This document shows positions 21,685 to 33,600 of a DNA stretch of 64,000 nucleotides, piece by piece (position 1 is the first letter of the stretch; each line of letters starts with the position of its first letter). The position numbers were made by a program, and so were the translations under genes. The stretch is from Anthopleura xanthogrammica. Taxonomy: Eukaryota; Cnidaria; Anthozoa; Actiniaria; Actiniidae. The stretch lies in the NCBI GenBank assembly GCA_964019055.1, contig OZ025209.1, positions 9,301,741 to 9,365,740 of the forward strand, in the 5' to 3' direction. Below the pieces are notes generated by a model. That model was not told the origin of the DNA. It did not search any database and worked only from the letters and a program-made list of their open reading frames with translations.

Positions 21685-24600
21685 CCACTCACAAGATGAC
21701 CGCCGTATTATCGACGTAGTCCGTTTGGCAAGTTGAGAAATAAAAATTGCGCATGCTCAGAATATTGCGGCCGTGACCTACATTGTCGTTCACAGAGCTG
21801 GCGATTTTTCCCGTCTCCGAAAACCTACGAAGGACTGTTGGCGAATCAAATATGACCGGAACCAGGTTTTTCTACTTCCGGTTTCCTTAATTATTTTGGC
21901 CGCTTTCTATTGCCGTATTAGCCAATCAGAAGACAGTAGAGACTGCAAGGATTCAGACAAAGCCCTTCCGTTTCTTGGTGGGAACCAAAAAATGCCGTTC
22001 TGCTCTGGGAACGAGAATGGAACACCTGTAAACTACCTTGTCAACAATGAAACACTGATGTTTTGCAGCAGGAAAATACGTACTCTTTTATAACATTTTT
22101 TGACGGCATAAATCCCAGAAGAACTAAAAATCGGTCAATACTATCACTACTATAACATTGTGGCTTCATGATTGTTTTTATTTCCACATAATTCTATGTA
22201 TCATTTTTTTAATGCGTACCGGCTGATGTCATCCTTACGACAAGATAATATTGTTGTATGGCATATACAGGAGGTAACATGTTGTGATAGCACGATCTAG
22301 TATAGCGCGTTTTTTTTTAGATATTAGAACAAGTTTACTGTGATGACCATAAAAGTGCTCATATTGACAACTTACGACATACAGCTTTCAACATTAATTT
22401 CAAATAATACCATGTGATTGTTACAAAAATGGTGTACATGCAACATCATTGCTAAGAATCCCACTATGTAGTGTCATATGATCGCTTTACCATATTGTAT
22501 ACGGGCCTGTCACTAGGAAGGCCCCCTCTGTTTCAGGGATCTGTTCACATTTTACGCAGGTTATTATCGAGGTGAGGATATTTAACAAAAGACGGCAAGC
22601 AACAACAGGCATTCAAGGAACGTTTAAATGGAGTATTTTTCGTGTATGGAATGAACTAGGGCGCCACCTCTTCAGTACTCTCCCTGGTCACCGAGTGTAC
22701 CAAAATGAAGAGGAGATGTTCACTTACTGTTCCCCGGCCATTGTGTAATGGCATCTGTTAATGTCAATACTTTTCCGTGAATAAGACAAAGGAAGCAGGC
22801 TGGGTCTACTTCGACCACAAATGAATAATTGATCATGACTTGTCAAGCCTTTGACCACCACGATATTAGTTTGAAATCGAATTTGTCTCAAAGACTTTGT
22901 GGCGACTTTCACAGTTTCAATAGAGATAATAAATATAGACTACACAGAAGAAAAAAACTATATTGAGTGCCTCGTACTGTATGTTCATTTGAATTCTTTC
23001 CAAAGTCTTTTGTCCTAGCATAAGCAGTGCCTCGGACGGCGGAAGGAAACTGTTCAAACTCGATCAGAGGCGTGGGAAAAAAAGAATCGATTAACAAAAC
23101 TGACACTTTTAATACGGCCAATGGAAAAAAGAACATAAGATGTTAAAATAAAGTGGAAAAAGACAAAACACTTGGAACGGGTTTCTCAGTCTGATGATGA
23201 TTTTTTCAATGTATGTACTGATCAAAGTGTCTTTCTCAACACAGTTATAACAAAGTAGATTTATAATGATATTAGGAAGTCAGAAGAATTATTGTAATCG
23301 GAGGAAGAGCAAAGGGATTTAATGTGGAAATCGGAGCTGCTAGACGATCTTGGCATCAGCTTCATCAACGGGCGGCCTACTAGGATAATCTTTAACCATA
23401 TATAAGAATAATCCTAATCTTAATTAATTCTCGTACTTCTATTACAATTCCCTTTCATAGGAAGGTCATTTCCTTTTTCTCACTTGGTTGCTAAGCTCGG
23501 CAAATCCCCGAGATGTTATCTTTGAAGCCTTGTCATTGGCGTGTAAGCGCTTTAGCCACAACCCAAGCCACGAACAGCTGGTTTGCACAAACAACTATTA
23601 ACGACTCGAGAGTATAAACTAGAAGGACATGAGACGAATAAATAATTGAAAAGCGGAATATGTTTTTTCCCTGGTTTTTAAAGCCATCTTGCAACTGGCG
23701 AATGAGATCTGAAGTCAGGGGGAAGCAGTGAAGAAAGATTTCATTCCAGATGTTCAGTCCAGTGGCCCAGACGAGGTTACAGCCACCATGACCTTTTTCC
23801 CTTTCAAACTAATATCTACTCAATTAGGCGGTTAAGAAGTTGTGAATCCTATAATAGCGCTTCCTGATATTAATTAACAGAGCATTTTCCCTTGTCCATT
23901 GTGGTAAACATGCACGGCAAGGAAGAGCGACAGCAGCCATTGTACTTCGAAAACCATGAATCAAGCAAAACATTATTTATTCATCTTTGGTCACTGTGAA
24001 AAAATCCATTAAATCTAGCTCTTTCTTGTATATTTATCATGATAATTACTTTTCTGTCCATTGTTGCCCCTTTTTTCTTCTTCTCCCTTTTCAAAAAATC
24101 AAATATTTTCCTCGTCTTTGACGACATCCTTTCAAAATCTATTTTTTCTTGAAGTGCTTGTGTTTGTGGGGGGGGGGGGGGGGATGTCATTGAGGCAGCA
24201 ACGAGGAAAACTCAGTATTTGATGATAATATACCATATCCGTGGAAATAACACCCTTTTCCCAAGGCATTAACTTTACATTATCTAAACTTTTATCTTCT
24301 TTTCTCTCATTTTTATTTATTACAAAGTCATTAACAGATTAATTTTTTTCCAAAATGTTTATCATAAAAGTTGATGGCGATAAAATCGTAATTTACTAGT
24401 TTCACTGAAATAAGTACCGGTACCGCATACGGTGGGTGGATATTTGAGGAAAATAGCTAGGATTTGATTAATTTGTCAGAATAAATCGATTTGGCTTTTT
24501 CCCCGTTTATTAATAATAGTTTGGAGCCAGCCGTGCCTATTATATGCAGAATTTGTATTTATATTTTTCTAATTTGATTGTTCATTTTGGCAAAGTTACG

Positions 24601-25299
24601 AGATACAAATAAAAGAACCTGTCCCATCGCGTGAGTAAACATCTTGCAGAAACCTTCATTTTTGATTTCTTTTGTGTCATTTTTCTGTACTGACTGAATT
24701 GTTTTAATATGAACGGTTTGGCACAGAACAAGGCTGTGCATACAAAACTGGGGTAAAATATCTTTGACTGTCCGATAACAATGGGTTTATGCATAACAAA
24801 ACGACAAGTCACTCATGCAACTTTTGTATCATTTTTCTCGTAGATTCTTATCGCTTTATCAAGTCTACCAAAGCTAGTTTGTTGATGAGCTCCCTGGTGT
24901 AGAATCCATTACAGCATTTTTGAAGTGAGAAAATGGAAGTACATACATGAACCGTCGCAAAAAAGCACATGCCGTCACGGTATGCTCGCGTCACGACCCA
25001 CTTGAACTTAATCTATTATTTACATACCACGAGTTTTATAGAATAATAATGGTTACATTGCATGCTGTAGTTGGACGGTTTTATTTGATGATCTCGCACA
25101 TGACAATGTTTCCATGATTTATAATAGCGGTTAACCAGGCTTAAATCGACAAATACTCGTCTAATCGTCATCGCTGTTGAAAGCAAAACTCAATTAACGG
25201 ACTGGCTGAGCTGTCAGTTGAGTCATTTCAGGTTGGCTTCCCGTGTGGAAACATCACCTTCAGTACGAGGCGTGCGTGTAAGGACATTTCACTTTGAAC
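21685..25299. other. Intergenic before GPCR 3, no gene recognised
   Basis: Contains a 15-G run at 24169-24183 and scattered short frames, the longest (21773-22093) without recognisable domains or a splice context. The GPCR 3 promoter lies at its right end. Confidence 0.4.
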
Positions 25300-26403
25300 A
25301 TGGACCCGAATGACACAGAAGCCCCCTTCACTGGAAAAGGAAATGAAACGAGTACTGGAGGCTTGGATGGGGAATTTCCTCTGGTTCTCGTCATATTTTA
25401 CAGTCTTCTTTACATCGCTATTTATATTGTTGCAATAGCGGGCAATGTAATGGCCCTATTGACCTGTTTTAAAAACTATAGAATCACTACTTCAATTCTT
25501 CTAGTGTACATCGCAAGCCTTGCCGTCGCTGATCTTCTCTTTATACTGCTCTCTACCTTCGACTACGTCTACTTTTTTACCAAGGACTGGCCTGGCGGAA
25601 ACGCAGGATGCAAGCTACAAGGTTTCTTGATCGAGACATCGTATTCTGCCTCTATACTGACCTTGGTGGCCATCAGCTACGAGAGACTTCGTTCTGTCGC
25701 TTCCAAGAGTCTGGCGCGCAGACAGCGCATTGAGCGTCGTACCATCATCACCAAAGCCATCTGGGTTTTCTCTGCCGTTATTTCAGTTCCCTTGCTGTAC
25801 GGATATTCCGTAGTTCCTGAGAAGAAAACAGGCAATTCTCTGTGCGTCAATAATGTATCCTGGGGCGACAATGGAAGGCAAATCTACTATTCCCTTCAGG
25901 CAGTGTTTATCTACTTGGTGCCGTTATCCTTCATGATCTGGGCGCATTACAGAATCTTTCGAGTGCTTAAAGTACACACACAAAAGAAAATGATCAGCAC
26001 TGTAGAGTCAAAACAGCGCAAGATTACTCACATGTTGGCCGCTGTTACACTTATCTTTTTTGTTTGTTGGTCACCTTTCATCGCGGTGCGAGCACTAAGG
26101 TACTTTTACGTCTATGAGGGATTTGAACTGTGGAAACTCACTCAACTCATTATCCTTCTAAACTCTGCCGTCAACCCAGTTCTGTACTGCTTCTACAGTG
26201 GCCAGTTTAGGTCTGCGTTCAAGGACATGATCCGCTGTCAATGGAAGTTAAACCTACGAAAGCTCTCTACCCGCGGTTCTCGGAGACACAGGGATGGCCT
26301 ACACAGTCATAGTCCAAACAGTTTCGCAGATAAATCAGATGTAGATCACAGCAGTTCAAGCTGGAACAAACTAGAAACCCTTAAAATCAATATACCTGTG
26401 TAG
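25300..26403 (+). CDS. Rhodopsin-like (class A) GPCR, orphan, paralog 3
   Basis: Intronless receptor of 367 aa from ATG 25300 (the frame is open slightly upstream but without an earlier ATG). Residues: NDT and NET glycosylation sites; TM1 IAGNVMAL (N49); TM2 LAVAD (D78); Cys104 with Cys182 of loop 2; ERL at 128-130 in the DRY position; TM5 with Pro208; TM6 FFVCWSPF with the canonical CWSP at 256-259; TM7 NPVLY at 292-296; a long basic, Ser-rich tail (RGSRRHRDG, SSSSW) for phosphorylation. It has the most orthodox motifs of the three and shares WGDxGRQxYYS with paralog 1. Likely a peptide or small-ligand receptor coupling to G proteins; the ligand cannot be read from sequence. Confidence 0.94.
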   Translation: MDPNDTEAPFTGKGNETSTGGLDGEFPLVLVIFYSLLYIAIYIVAIAGNVMALLTCFKNYRITTSILLVYIASLAVADLLFILLSTFDYVYFFTKDWPGGNAGCKLQGFLIETSYSASILTLVAISYERLRSVASKSLARRQRIERRTIITKAIWVFSAVISVPLLYGYSVVPEKKTGNSLCVNNVSWGDNGRQIYYSLQAVFIYLVPLSFMIWAHYRIFRVLKVHTQKKMISTVESKQRKITHMLAAVTLIFFVCWSPFIAVRALRYFYVYEGFELWKLTQLIILLNSAVNPVLYCFYSGQFRSAFKDMIRCQWKLNLRKLSTRGSRRHRDGLHSHSPNSFADKSDVDHSSSSWNKLETLKINIPV

Positions 26404-27141
26404 AAGCGCGTTCTATGAACGAGAAAACATTCAGGATTCTACAGAACATCTTCAGTCGACTATACTCAGTAAGACTATTCCTTTATTTGTAAATCTGTCC
26501 AAAGATCACATTACTCGCTAGAATAACATCTTACACTCTTGAAGTAATTAATATGATAACGATAACAATTATATTAGTGACCAACCATAGAGATTTAGAT
26601 CGCATTTAGTAAGTATAATAAGTACTGTATATAGTGGAAAGTCAAACCCCAGTAACAAGGTAGTTCCGTATTTTGGAACTGTATCAAGATCTCAGTGCAA
26701 CAAACTAGAAAGAATTCTGGACTAAAAACTTTTAAGACGAAACGTTTTATTTTGCTTTCAGATTAAGTGTTTCTAGTTTTTACTGCTTTCCGAACTTTAA
26801 GTTACTCCAGGCCAGTTTGATTCCATGAACCATGTCTGCTAAGGCCTATATCTGGAGTAAACAAGCAGTCCTGAGAGCATAGTTGACGTCGAAGTTGAGT
26901 CACGGTTCGTGGTTGACCTCGCAGAAAACGTTTTCAATTTCGTGTATTAAGATATACATATCCAGAGACAACAAGAAAATACTCTAACCCTATAAGATAA
27001 AAAAAAAACTATGGGAAAAATATTCCAAGATTTGACACAGAAAATGTTTTATACCATGTAAAAATCCATTTTTCAGTTGTCGTGTTTCGACATATCTTAC
27101 TTACGTAAGAAATACGAATCACGTCAGCACTGTCAAAATTG

Positions 27142-27178
<37 letters not shown>

Positions 27179-28932
27179 AAAGGCGTATCCATAGAGAGCG
27201 TGAACTCGCGCAAATAATTATTTAAATCAGGGCTCAATAGGACGCTCAATAGCCTGAAGGGTTCAAGCCAGGCATTCAATTATAACAGATATTCAATCTA
27301 GGCTAGTTAGGGTAAAAGTAAATGTTACTTAACGACAAAAAATATTATGTGTAATGATTAAAGTATGGATTGATGACGGCATCTTTCATGCATGATTATT
27401 CCTGAACCAGACACAAATAAAAGCACAGTTTCCAATCCACTCAATCTGATGTTTTCAAACTACGCTATAGACTTGGGGATTGTGTTGTGGTTCAAGCGCT
27501 AATTATTCTTAAACCTAATGATGGAGGCTTTGCCACAAACGGTAACCTCACAAGAAATCTCAGAAAACCTTGCGACTTCCCTTCAAAACCACCACTCAAA
27601 GTGAGGCTCTTGTTCAAAATCAATTGTTCTCTATCGCTTTGTCAGTTGTGTATGGTCACAGGCGAAAAGCCGCAAGGACCATTATTATAGAACTCTGTTC
27701 AATCGCGTTTAATCAGAAGCTCTTTGCCTAACATCTGTGCGACCAAAAGAGTTTTTAAATTTTGACTAATGGCATGGTTTGGAATGAACATATCATGGAA
27801 AAGCTGTACTTAAGCTTGGCTGTCATCCCAGGTTGAAAGGTTCATGCATTCTGTCACAGCCAGTCCATTAGACCAAAGTTCTTTGTCACTGTACATCGCC
27901 GGTCGGTTTTCAATGCTGTTGAATTGGGGTAGACTATAAGCTTGCTTCAACAATTTATCAAACGGCACGTTCTTTCTCAAGATATCTTGTCAATCAAAAG
28001 TCTTAATTGAAAAAATCAATATTTGTAAAAGAGTTTTTTTCCATTGTAATGGTTGGAATCTTGTACCCCCCTCCCCCCAATAAAAACTTTTGTAGTTACA
28101 GTATATCCTTCTAAAGATCATCTTGGGTGGGTCGGAAAACTATCTCACCCGGGCCTGACCGCAGCCATTCTGGCGGGTTCTCCTAGAATCGATTTGACTG
28201 CTAGCATTGGTCAAGCCTTAGAATAAAATCTTGAACAGCGTCTTTATTGTTCCAGAAGTAACAAATGTTATCAGTACAAATCTTGACTAAAGAATCATTC
28301 CACGCGTGGACTCATTGGGTGAGCTACTGTCACTCTTTTTGCTCTGGTGTTTCCTAACCCTGCGGCTTCGTCCATCTTCCTCTTATCTGCTCAGTCAGTA
28401 CCGTATCAGAAGTAACCTACAGCCACTATCACTAGAAAACTTATTAGTCAACGACGGAAGCTTTCCATGAACGGAAAGCGAGTATAATAATTGTAATTAA
28501 AGTTCAAAGGTTTTGCCATCTTATTTTCAGATGCTAATCTCTGGTGGAACTTTCTAATTGTTTTTATGGAGTGTTGGTGAAAGTGTTGGTGAGAAAAACT
28601 AACCACTCGACATTAATATTTTACAGCGATGGCTCTTTTGGCTTGAATTGATCCAGTTAAAAATTATTATATATTGAATTTTCTTGTCATTCGATGGTCG
28701 TCGATGTATGCGATATGAAAGTAAGTCAACCCACTTACTAAACATCATACTTTCTTTCCATATACTGTGACCAATCATAAACCTCAACTCGCAGACATAT
28801 TTCCCGCAACGTTTCTGGCTGGGACATTTGAAAAATAACAAGCGAGTGATAAACTGAAAAGAAATCAAGGCAGCTCTTAAGTAGACTTTGAACTATGATG
28901 ACAAAAAGGACATGGAAAACTGTTGCGATCGA
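26404..28932. other. Intergenic after GPCR 3, no gene recognised
   Basis: AT-rich; holds a (TA)n tract at about 27145-27174 and CCCCTCCCCCC near 28070. Only short frames without domains. Confidence 0.4.
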
Positions 28933-29241
28933 TGATTTATCCCGGGGGGGGGGGGGGGGGGGTACTTCGGGTCGTTTCATACGGGGATGCTCCGCCCTAA
29001 CTCTCGACCCCTTACCCTTTGATATACCAAATTTCAGCAAAAAGGCACCCCTTTTATATACTTTTTTCCTGAAAAGGTACCCCTTTCGTATACTTTTGAA
29101 GAAAAGCTACTCCTTTTTATACCAAAACTCACAAATTCCCACCCCTTTTCTATACCTGCGGCCTGAAAAACGTACCCCTTTCGGGCGGAGCATCCCCGTA
29201 TAGTCCATTATAGGGAGAACCCCCCCCCCCCGGTGATTTAT
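28933..29241. mobile_element. Poly-G-ended foldback element with 8-bp target duplication
   Basis: TGATTTAT occurs at 28933-28940 and 29234-29241. Between them, 293 bp start with CCC and 19 G, then TACTTCGGG and GGGGATGCTCCGCCC. They end with the inverted GGGCGGAGCATCCCC, AGGGAGAA and 12 C. The interior is made of diverged GTACCCCTTTT blocks. An 8 bp duplication suggests hAT-type transposition. A truncated relative is at 415-612. Confidence 0.8.
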
Positions 29242-30388
29242 TTAACTTATATCTTCTTTCGGCTGTTCCAAAAAGAAGACAGTGGATATGGGTGAGGCTG
29301 TTCGAATGCGGATCTAGTATTTAAAAAATGGACGCAGTTTGTGTTGTTTGAATAACGAGGAACATGTCTTCTTGCCTGTCTTTTTCGGGATCCATCAATA
29401 AATAATGATAAATAATATAAATAAATAAGTAAAGAGAATTAACAGTGGGTTTCACAGAGTGGCTCTTCCTCCACTGCATTCCATCAATGTCGTTGATGCA
29501 CTAAAATTTGCTCAATTCCTATTCAGTTGTAAGGATCAAAAGTGATAGAGAGTTTAACCTTTTAAGGTTTTGCTTTTAAGCGGAATCATATCACCATGTA
29601 CTGCATGGCCGTAGCAGGCCTTGAAAAACATTTGGGGGGGGTCACTTCCGCGATCAACAAAAAAGAAAATATTTATTTCCATCGTTTTTTGCCTTTTATT
29701 GGGGAAACTGGGGACTGGGGGGAACGGCCACTCGGACCCTGTGGGCGCTAAGGTCCTATACTATCCGATCTTACCCTTTGACAACATACCCTGGAACATT
29801 GGACTGTAAATGTAAAGACAAAGACCACATACGAAAATGCTGAAGGTGTACGTAGGATCTATGAAAGATCTAATAAGCTCACAGAGAAGACGCTTATCAA
29901 GAAACCAACATAACAGAGCCAGAAAGAGCCAGGATTTGCAATCGTGGACAGCTGTTTTGTCCTATTTGGGACTCTTCAGTACGATGTAGCAAAGTTAAAA
30001 AAAAACGCCAACTCAAAAGCCAACGTCTTTAATGTAAATTGCGCAGCAAAATCTCTTGAAACACAATCCAGGTAGCATTAGAAACCCACCGGACTAGCTT
30101 CATGAGGACTGAGGTTGGCATCGGTTCTGGATATTTCACCACGTGACCTCGTCTGGCTCAGATGTATGGCTCATCATCATTTACATAATAGTTAATAGAT
30201 TATAAACTCCGGCTCACAGTCCCTTCGCACCACGTGATGGATGTCTCACCACGTGACCAGCTTTCCACTTTACTCAGTCCCGGTGCATGGTGGATTCAAA
30301 GCATCAGTGTCCGATCTTTTGATCCACACCGAATTCTTTCATAGGATCAATGAATTCTTTAGGGCAAAAAAGAAGCTGGGATACGGCA
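29242..30388. other. Upstream region of SRRD, repeat fragments
   Basis: Contains a fragment near 29607 (GGCCGTAGCAGGCC followed by a G run) resembling other interspersed repeats here, and three CACGTG motifs at 30140, 30231 and 30250. No gene recognised. Confidence 0.4.
30140..30255. promoter_or_regulatory. Three CACGTG E-boxes upstream of SRRD
   Basis: CACCACGTGA occurs at three points, with CACGTG cores at 30140-30145, 30231-30236 and 30250-30255, about 410-520 bp before the SRRD start codon. The palindrome is the target of bHLH-ZIP and CLOCK/BMAL-type factors. The role is inferred only. Confidence 0.4.
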
Positions 30389-30389
30389 C

Positions 30390-30556
30390 CGTATGCTCCT
30401 TTCCGTAGTCTTCCCACAATCCCTTATGATCCCAGCGCGAGCTCGAGGTCAGGGTAAAATTTGCATATTTTTTATACATTTTTATGCAAATTTTACCCTG
30501 ACCTCAACCTCATGCTAGGATCATAAGGGATTGTGGGAAGACTATGGAAAGGTGCA
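30390..30556. mobile_element. Palindromic MITE, copy 1 (SRRD 5' flank)
   Basis: Left arm TGCTCCTTTCCGTAGTC, CACAATCCCTTATGATCC and GAGGTCAGGGTAAAATTTG is repeated inverted on the right. The loop is TTTTTTATACATTTT. TA flanks both ends. A near-identical copy is at 47053-47219. It ends about 105 bp before the SRRD start codon and so may be part of the promoter or 5'UTR. Confidence 0.88.
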
Positions 30557-30662
30557 TAAACCGTTAATTTCACTTCCTTGAAAATTTTTCGATTTAGTAT
30601 GACGTGTTGGGTACCCTGTGGATAGTCGTCCAACAAGACTGGACTCGACAATAATATTCAAG

Positions 30663-33600
30663 ATGGCGGACGAAGGAGAGTTTCAGCTGGTATCTCGGAA
30701 AAAGCAAAGAAAAAGAGGGAAAAACAAGAAAAGTAAAATAGAAGAAACCGTAAAAGACGCTAGCAGTGAGAATACTTTGGAAGATTGCAACATAGATAGA
30801 ATTATAACACAAATAGAAACATTTCGGTGAGTGATTTTGTCTCATAAATCCAGAGTGAGGGTCGAGTGAGGGGTGGAGGGAATGGACTATGATAGAAAAA
30901 TCAGCTTCCCTCAGTCTCCACTCCCCACCTCTGCAGTCCTTACCTTCCCCATTGTTTTTTCCCCAGGCTTTTTGGTTTGTATAGGAAATCGCACGACCTC
31001 GAGTACAATTTGGATTTTAATAGGTACGAGTAATGTTTTGAAAGTTCTTGTAATTGCACGAGCCTTTAGGCGAGTTGAATTAAAGAACTTTCAAAACATT
31101 ACGAGTGCCTATTAATTCCAAATTGTACGAGAAGGTCGTATGATTTTTTATTTATAGTTCACTCAACAAAATTTTATAAAAAATGCGAAGCGAAGGCATT
31201 CATCCATCTTCATTGCCTATGCTATAACCGACCCTTCTCCAAGAAAGCTAAGTCAAGAACAGCATAGAAAGAATTAACGTTGTTGTAAAAGCTTTTTAAA
31301 TTAGTATTTTATGTATGATTTGAACTACAAAATATTAGATAATAATTTTACATCTCTAGTAAAAAGCCATTTTAATGCACGTTTACATGTTTACAACTAT
31401 TGAATGACAGTACTGACAGCTAAACAGCGAATCAAGAAGCGACTTTTCTTTGAAAACGTACTGTGTGAAAACTAAGCGAAAGTGGAGAGTTTACAGTTCG
31501 CTAAGATATGTTTTTTTCCTCTTAGCATTTGCTAATAACTGCAAAAACACAATTTCAAAAATACTTTCTTTTAAAACAAGTTGGCTGGACAACATCAAAA
31601 GGGATAAAAGCGATAAATATGTCGTTCAAGTTAAAAGTTTTGAAGTACAACTTGCCGTGAACAAGTTGCCAGTGATCAGACCATGTGCTTTGGATATTAT
31701 TCCCTCCTGTAGCTTGAAGAATTCCGCTGCTATTTTCTTTGAATGGTGAATTATCTGAAGATTTTATTATTTCAAGACTGGATTGACAACTTAGGATCAA
31801 TTAACTTGTGATAAATAGCTGAATTCGTCTCTCAACAACTACTCGACAGTTTGCCGGTAAGATTTGATCTTAACTATTTTTAAACAAAAAACAAGCCTCT
31901 ACTCACTGTGTTTTTTTTGCTAAACGGAAAGAAATTTGCTTTAAAACTATTGTTAGCTATTTTCTACATATTGTAGATGTGGTTTTGAATTTATTTTTCG
32001 GGAAAACCACAGAAGACAACAGGTAAGGGAGCATTCATTTTTTAGGAGGGGGGGGGGGGGGGGGACGGAGGAATTAGAGGAATCAAATAGAAAAAAAATG
32101 CTAGCCCCCATGGTAGGGAATTGAATATTTCGATAACCCCCCCCCCCACTTCCAAATATAAAAATTTTCTAGCCCCTCCCCCCTCCAGAAAAAAACTAAA
32201 AAATATACCTTTTTGACTTTTTCATCTTATTCATGACTCCCCTGGTTCAACATTCAAAAAAAATGTGACCACCCCTTTTTATCTAGTAATTTTTTAATGA
32301 CCCCCCCTAATTCCTCTGCCCCCCCCCCCCCCCCTCCTAAAAAATGAATGCTCCCTAATAAAACGAGAACATTCAAAGCTCCAACTCAAATTGTTTGGCG
32401 AAAACTAGAAAGAAAAAACGACTTTCTACTACAAAACATGATTTATTACGTCTTGAATTTTTCTAGTAATCATAATTAGAGTCCTTCCTGTGTGTGTATC
32501 GAACAGTTTTCTGAAATTTTTGCATTTTAATCTATAAAACACTGATTTTTTGGGAATTTCACTGGGGAAATTTGCCGCTTTTGGCCATGTTTCCATAGCA
32601 ACTTAATAGGTACTCCTGCAGAGTGCAATTAACGCTCTAATTGTACTCCCCTCGACCAATCAGAATCGAGAAATTTTGTTGAGTGTACTATAAGAATGAA
32701 AATACTGATGACTCTCCTTTATGCTAAAAACTTGATAAACCTCCCCTAGATTTCTCCCCCTCCCCTCCCCTAGATCCCTCACCCTCCCCTCCCCCTCTTC
32801 TTAGAAAATGATTGTTCACGTACCTGCTTTTTTCAAATCTCATTAGATTCATTCAATTTTTTTTTAACTTTCACTGTAGTGATGAAATCGAAGCAAGTGA
32901 CTTTTTTTCGAGCCTGAAAGGTTTGTGTTCCTAAATAGTTATCTTATTATCCCATTTATTTATTTATTATAGATCCATCCACTCTGTGAAAAACATGCAT
33001 GCCTCTCTCAAAAATCCATACATGTATTATGAATACTGTTTTCAGTGATCTTCCCTCAGTTGCTTAATTAAAGAGCAGCACAAAACTGTCTTTACCAGTA
33101 TTAGAAACTGTATCCTTCGTAGCTATAGCTAGTGAGTCCTATTCCTTCTTAAAGTTTACGCTCACAAAGAGAGAAGGAATTGGAATCCATATGGCTTTCC
33201 ATAACTCAACTGTGGTAAAAAAAAAAGTTTTGAAATCTGCTATTGCCCAAAAAACTTCATACACATAAAAAGAGGGGGGAGGGGGGAATGTATGACATAC
33301 AGTTGTTTCATATCAACATGATGTGAAGAAACCCTGCAGGGAAAAACTGACAACATTTGTAGGCCTTAGGGAAAGATGCGATCGAGAGCTTAAAGTGCTA
33401 GTCTTATGAAAATGACACTGTAAAATCATCACTTTTCTGTGATTATTATCCACAAATAGGTTGTATAGTTTACGAATTAACAAAAATCGGATAGAAAAAA
33501 AATAATTAAGGGAATGAATTTCGTTCTTAAAATCGCTAAAAAGTGTGTCCGCCATTGTTCGGTCAGCTGAGTTGTATTTATTCGTGACGTCATATGCGCA

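Noticed and set aside
21773..22093. 106-codon frame as a possible small secreted protein
   Set aside because: No ATG in a good context at the start, no domain or splice pattern, and a composition like surrounding intergenic DNA.
30594..30845. Minus-strand frame overlapping SRRD exon 1
   Set aside because: It is the antisense shadow of a well-supported exon with start motif and splice donor.
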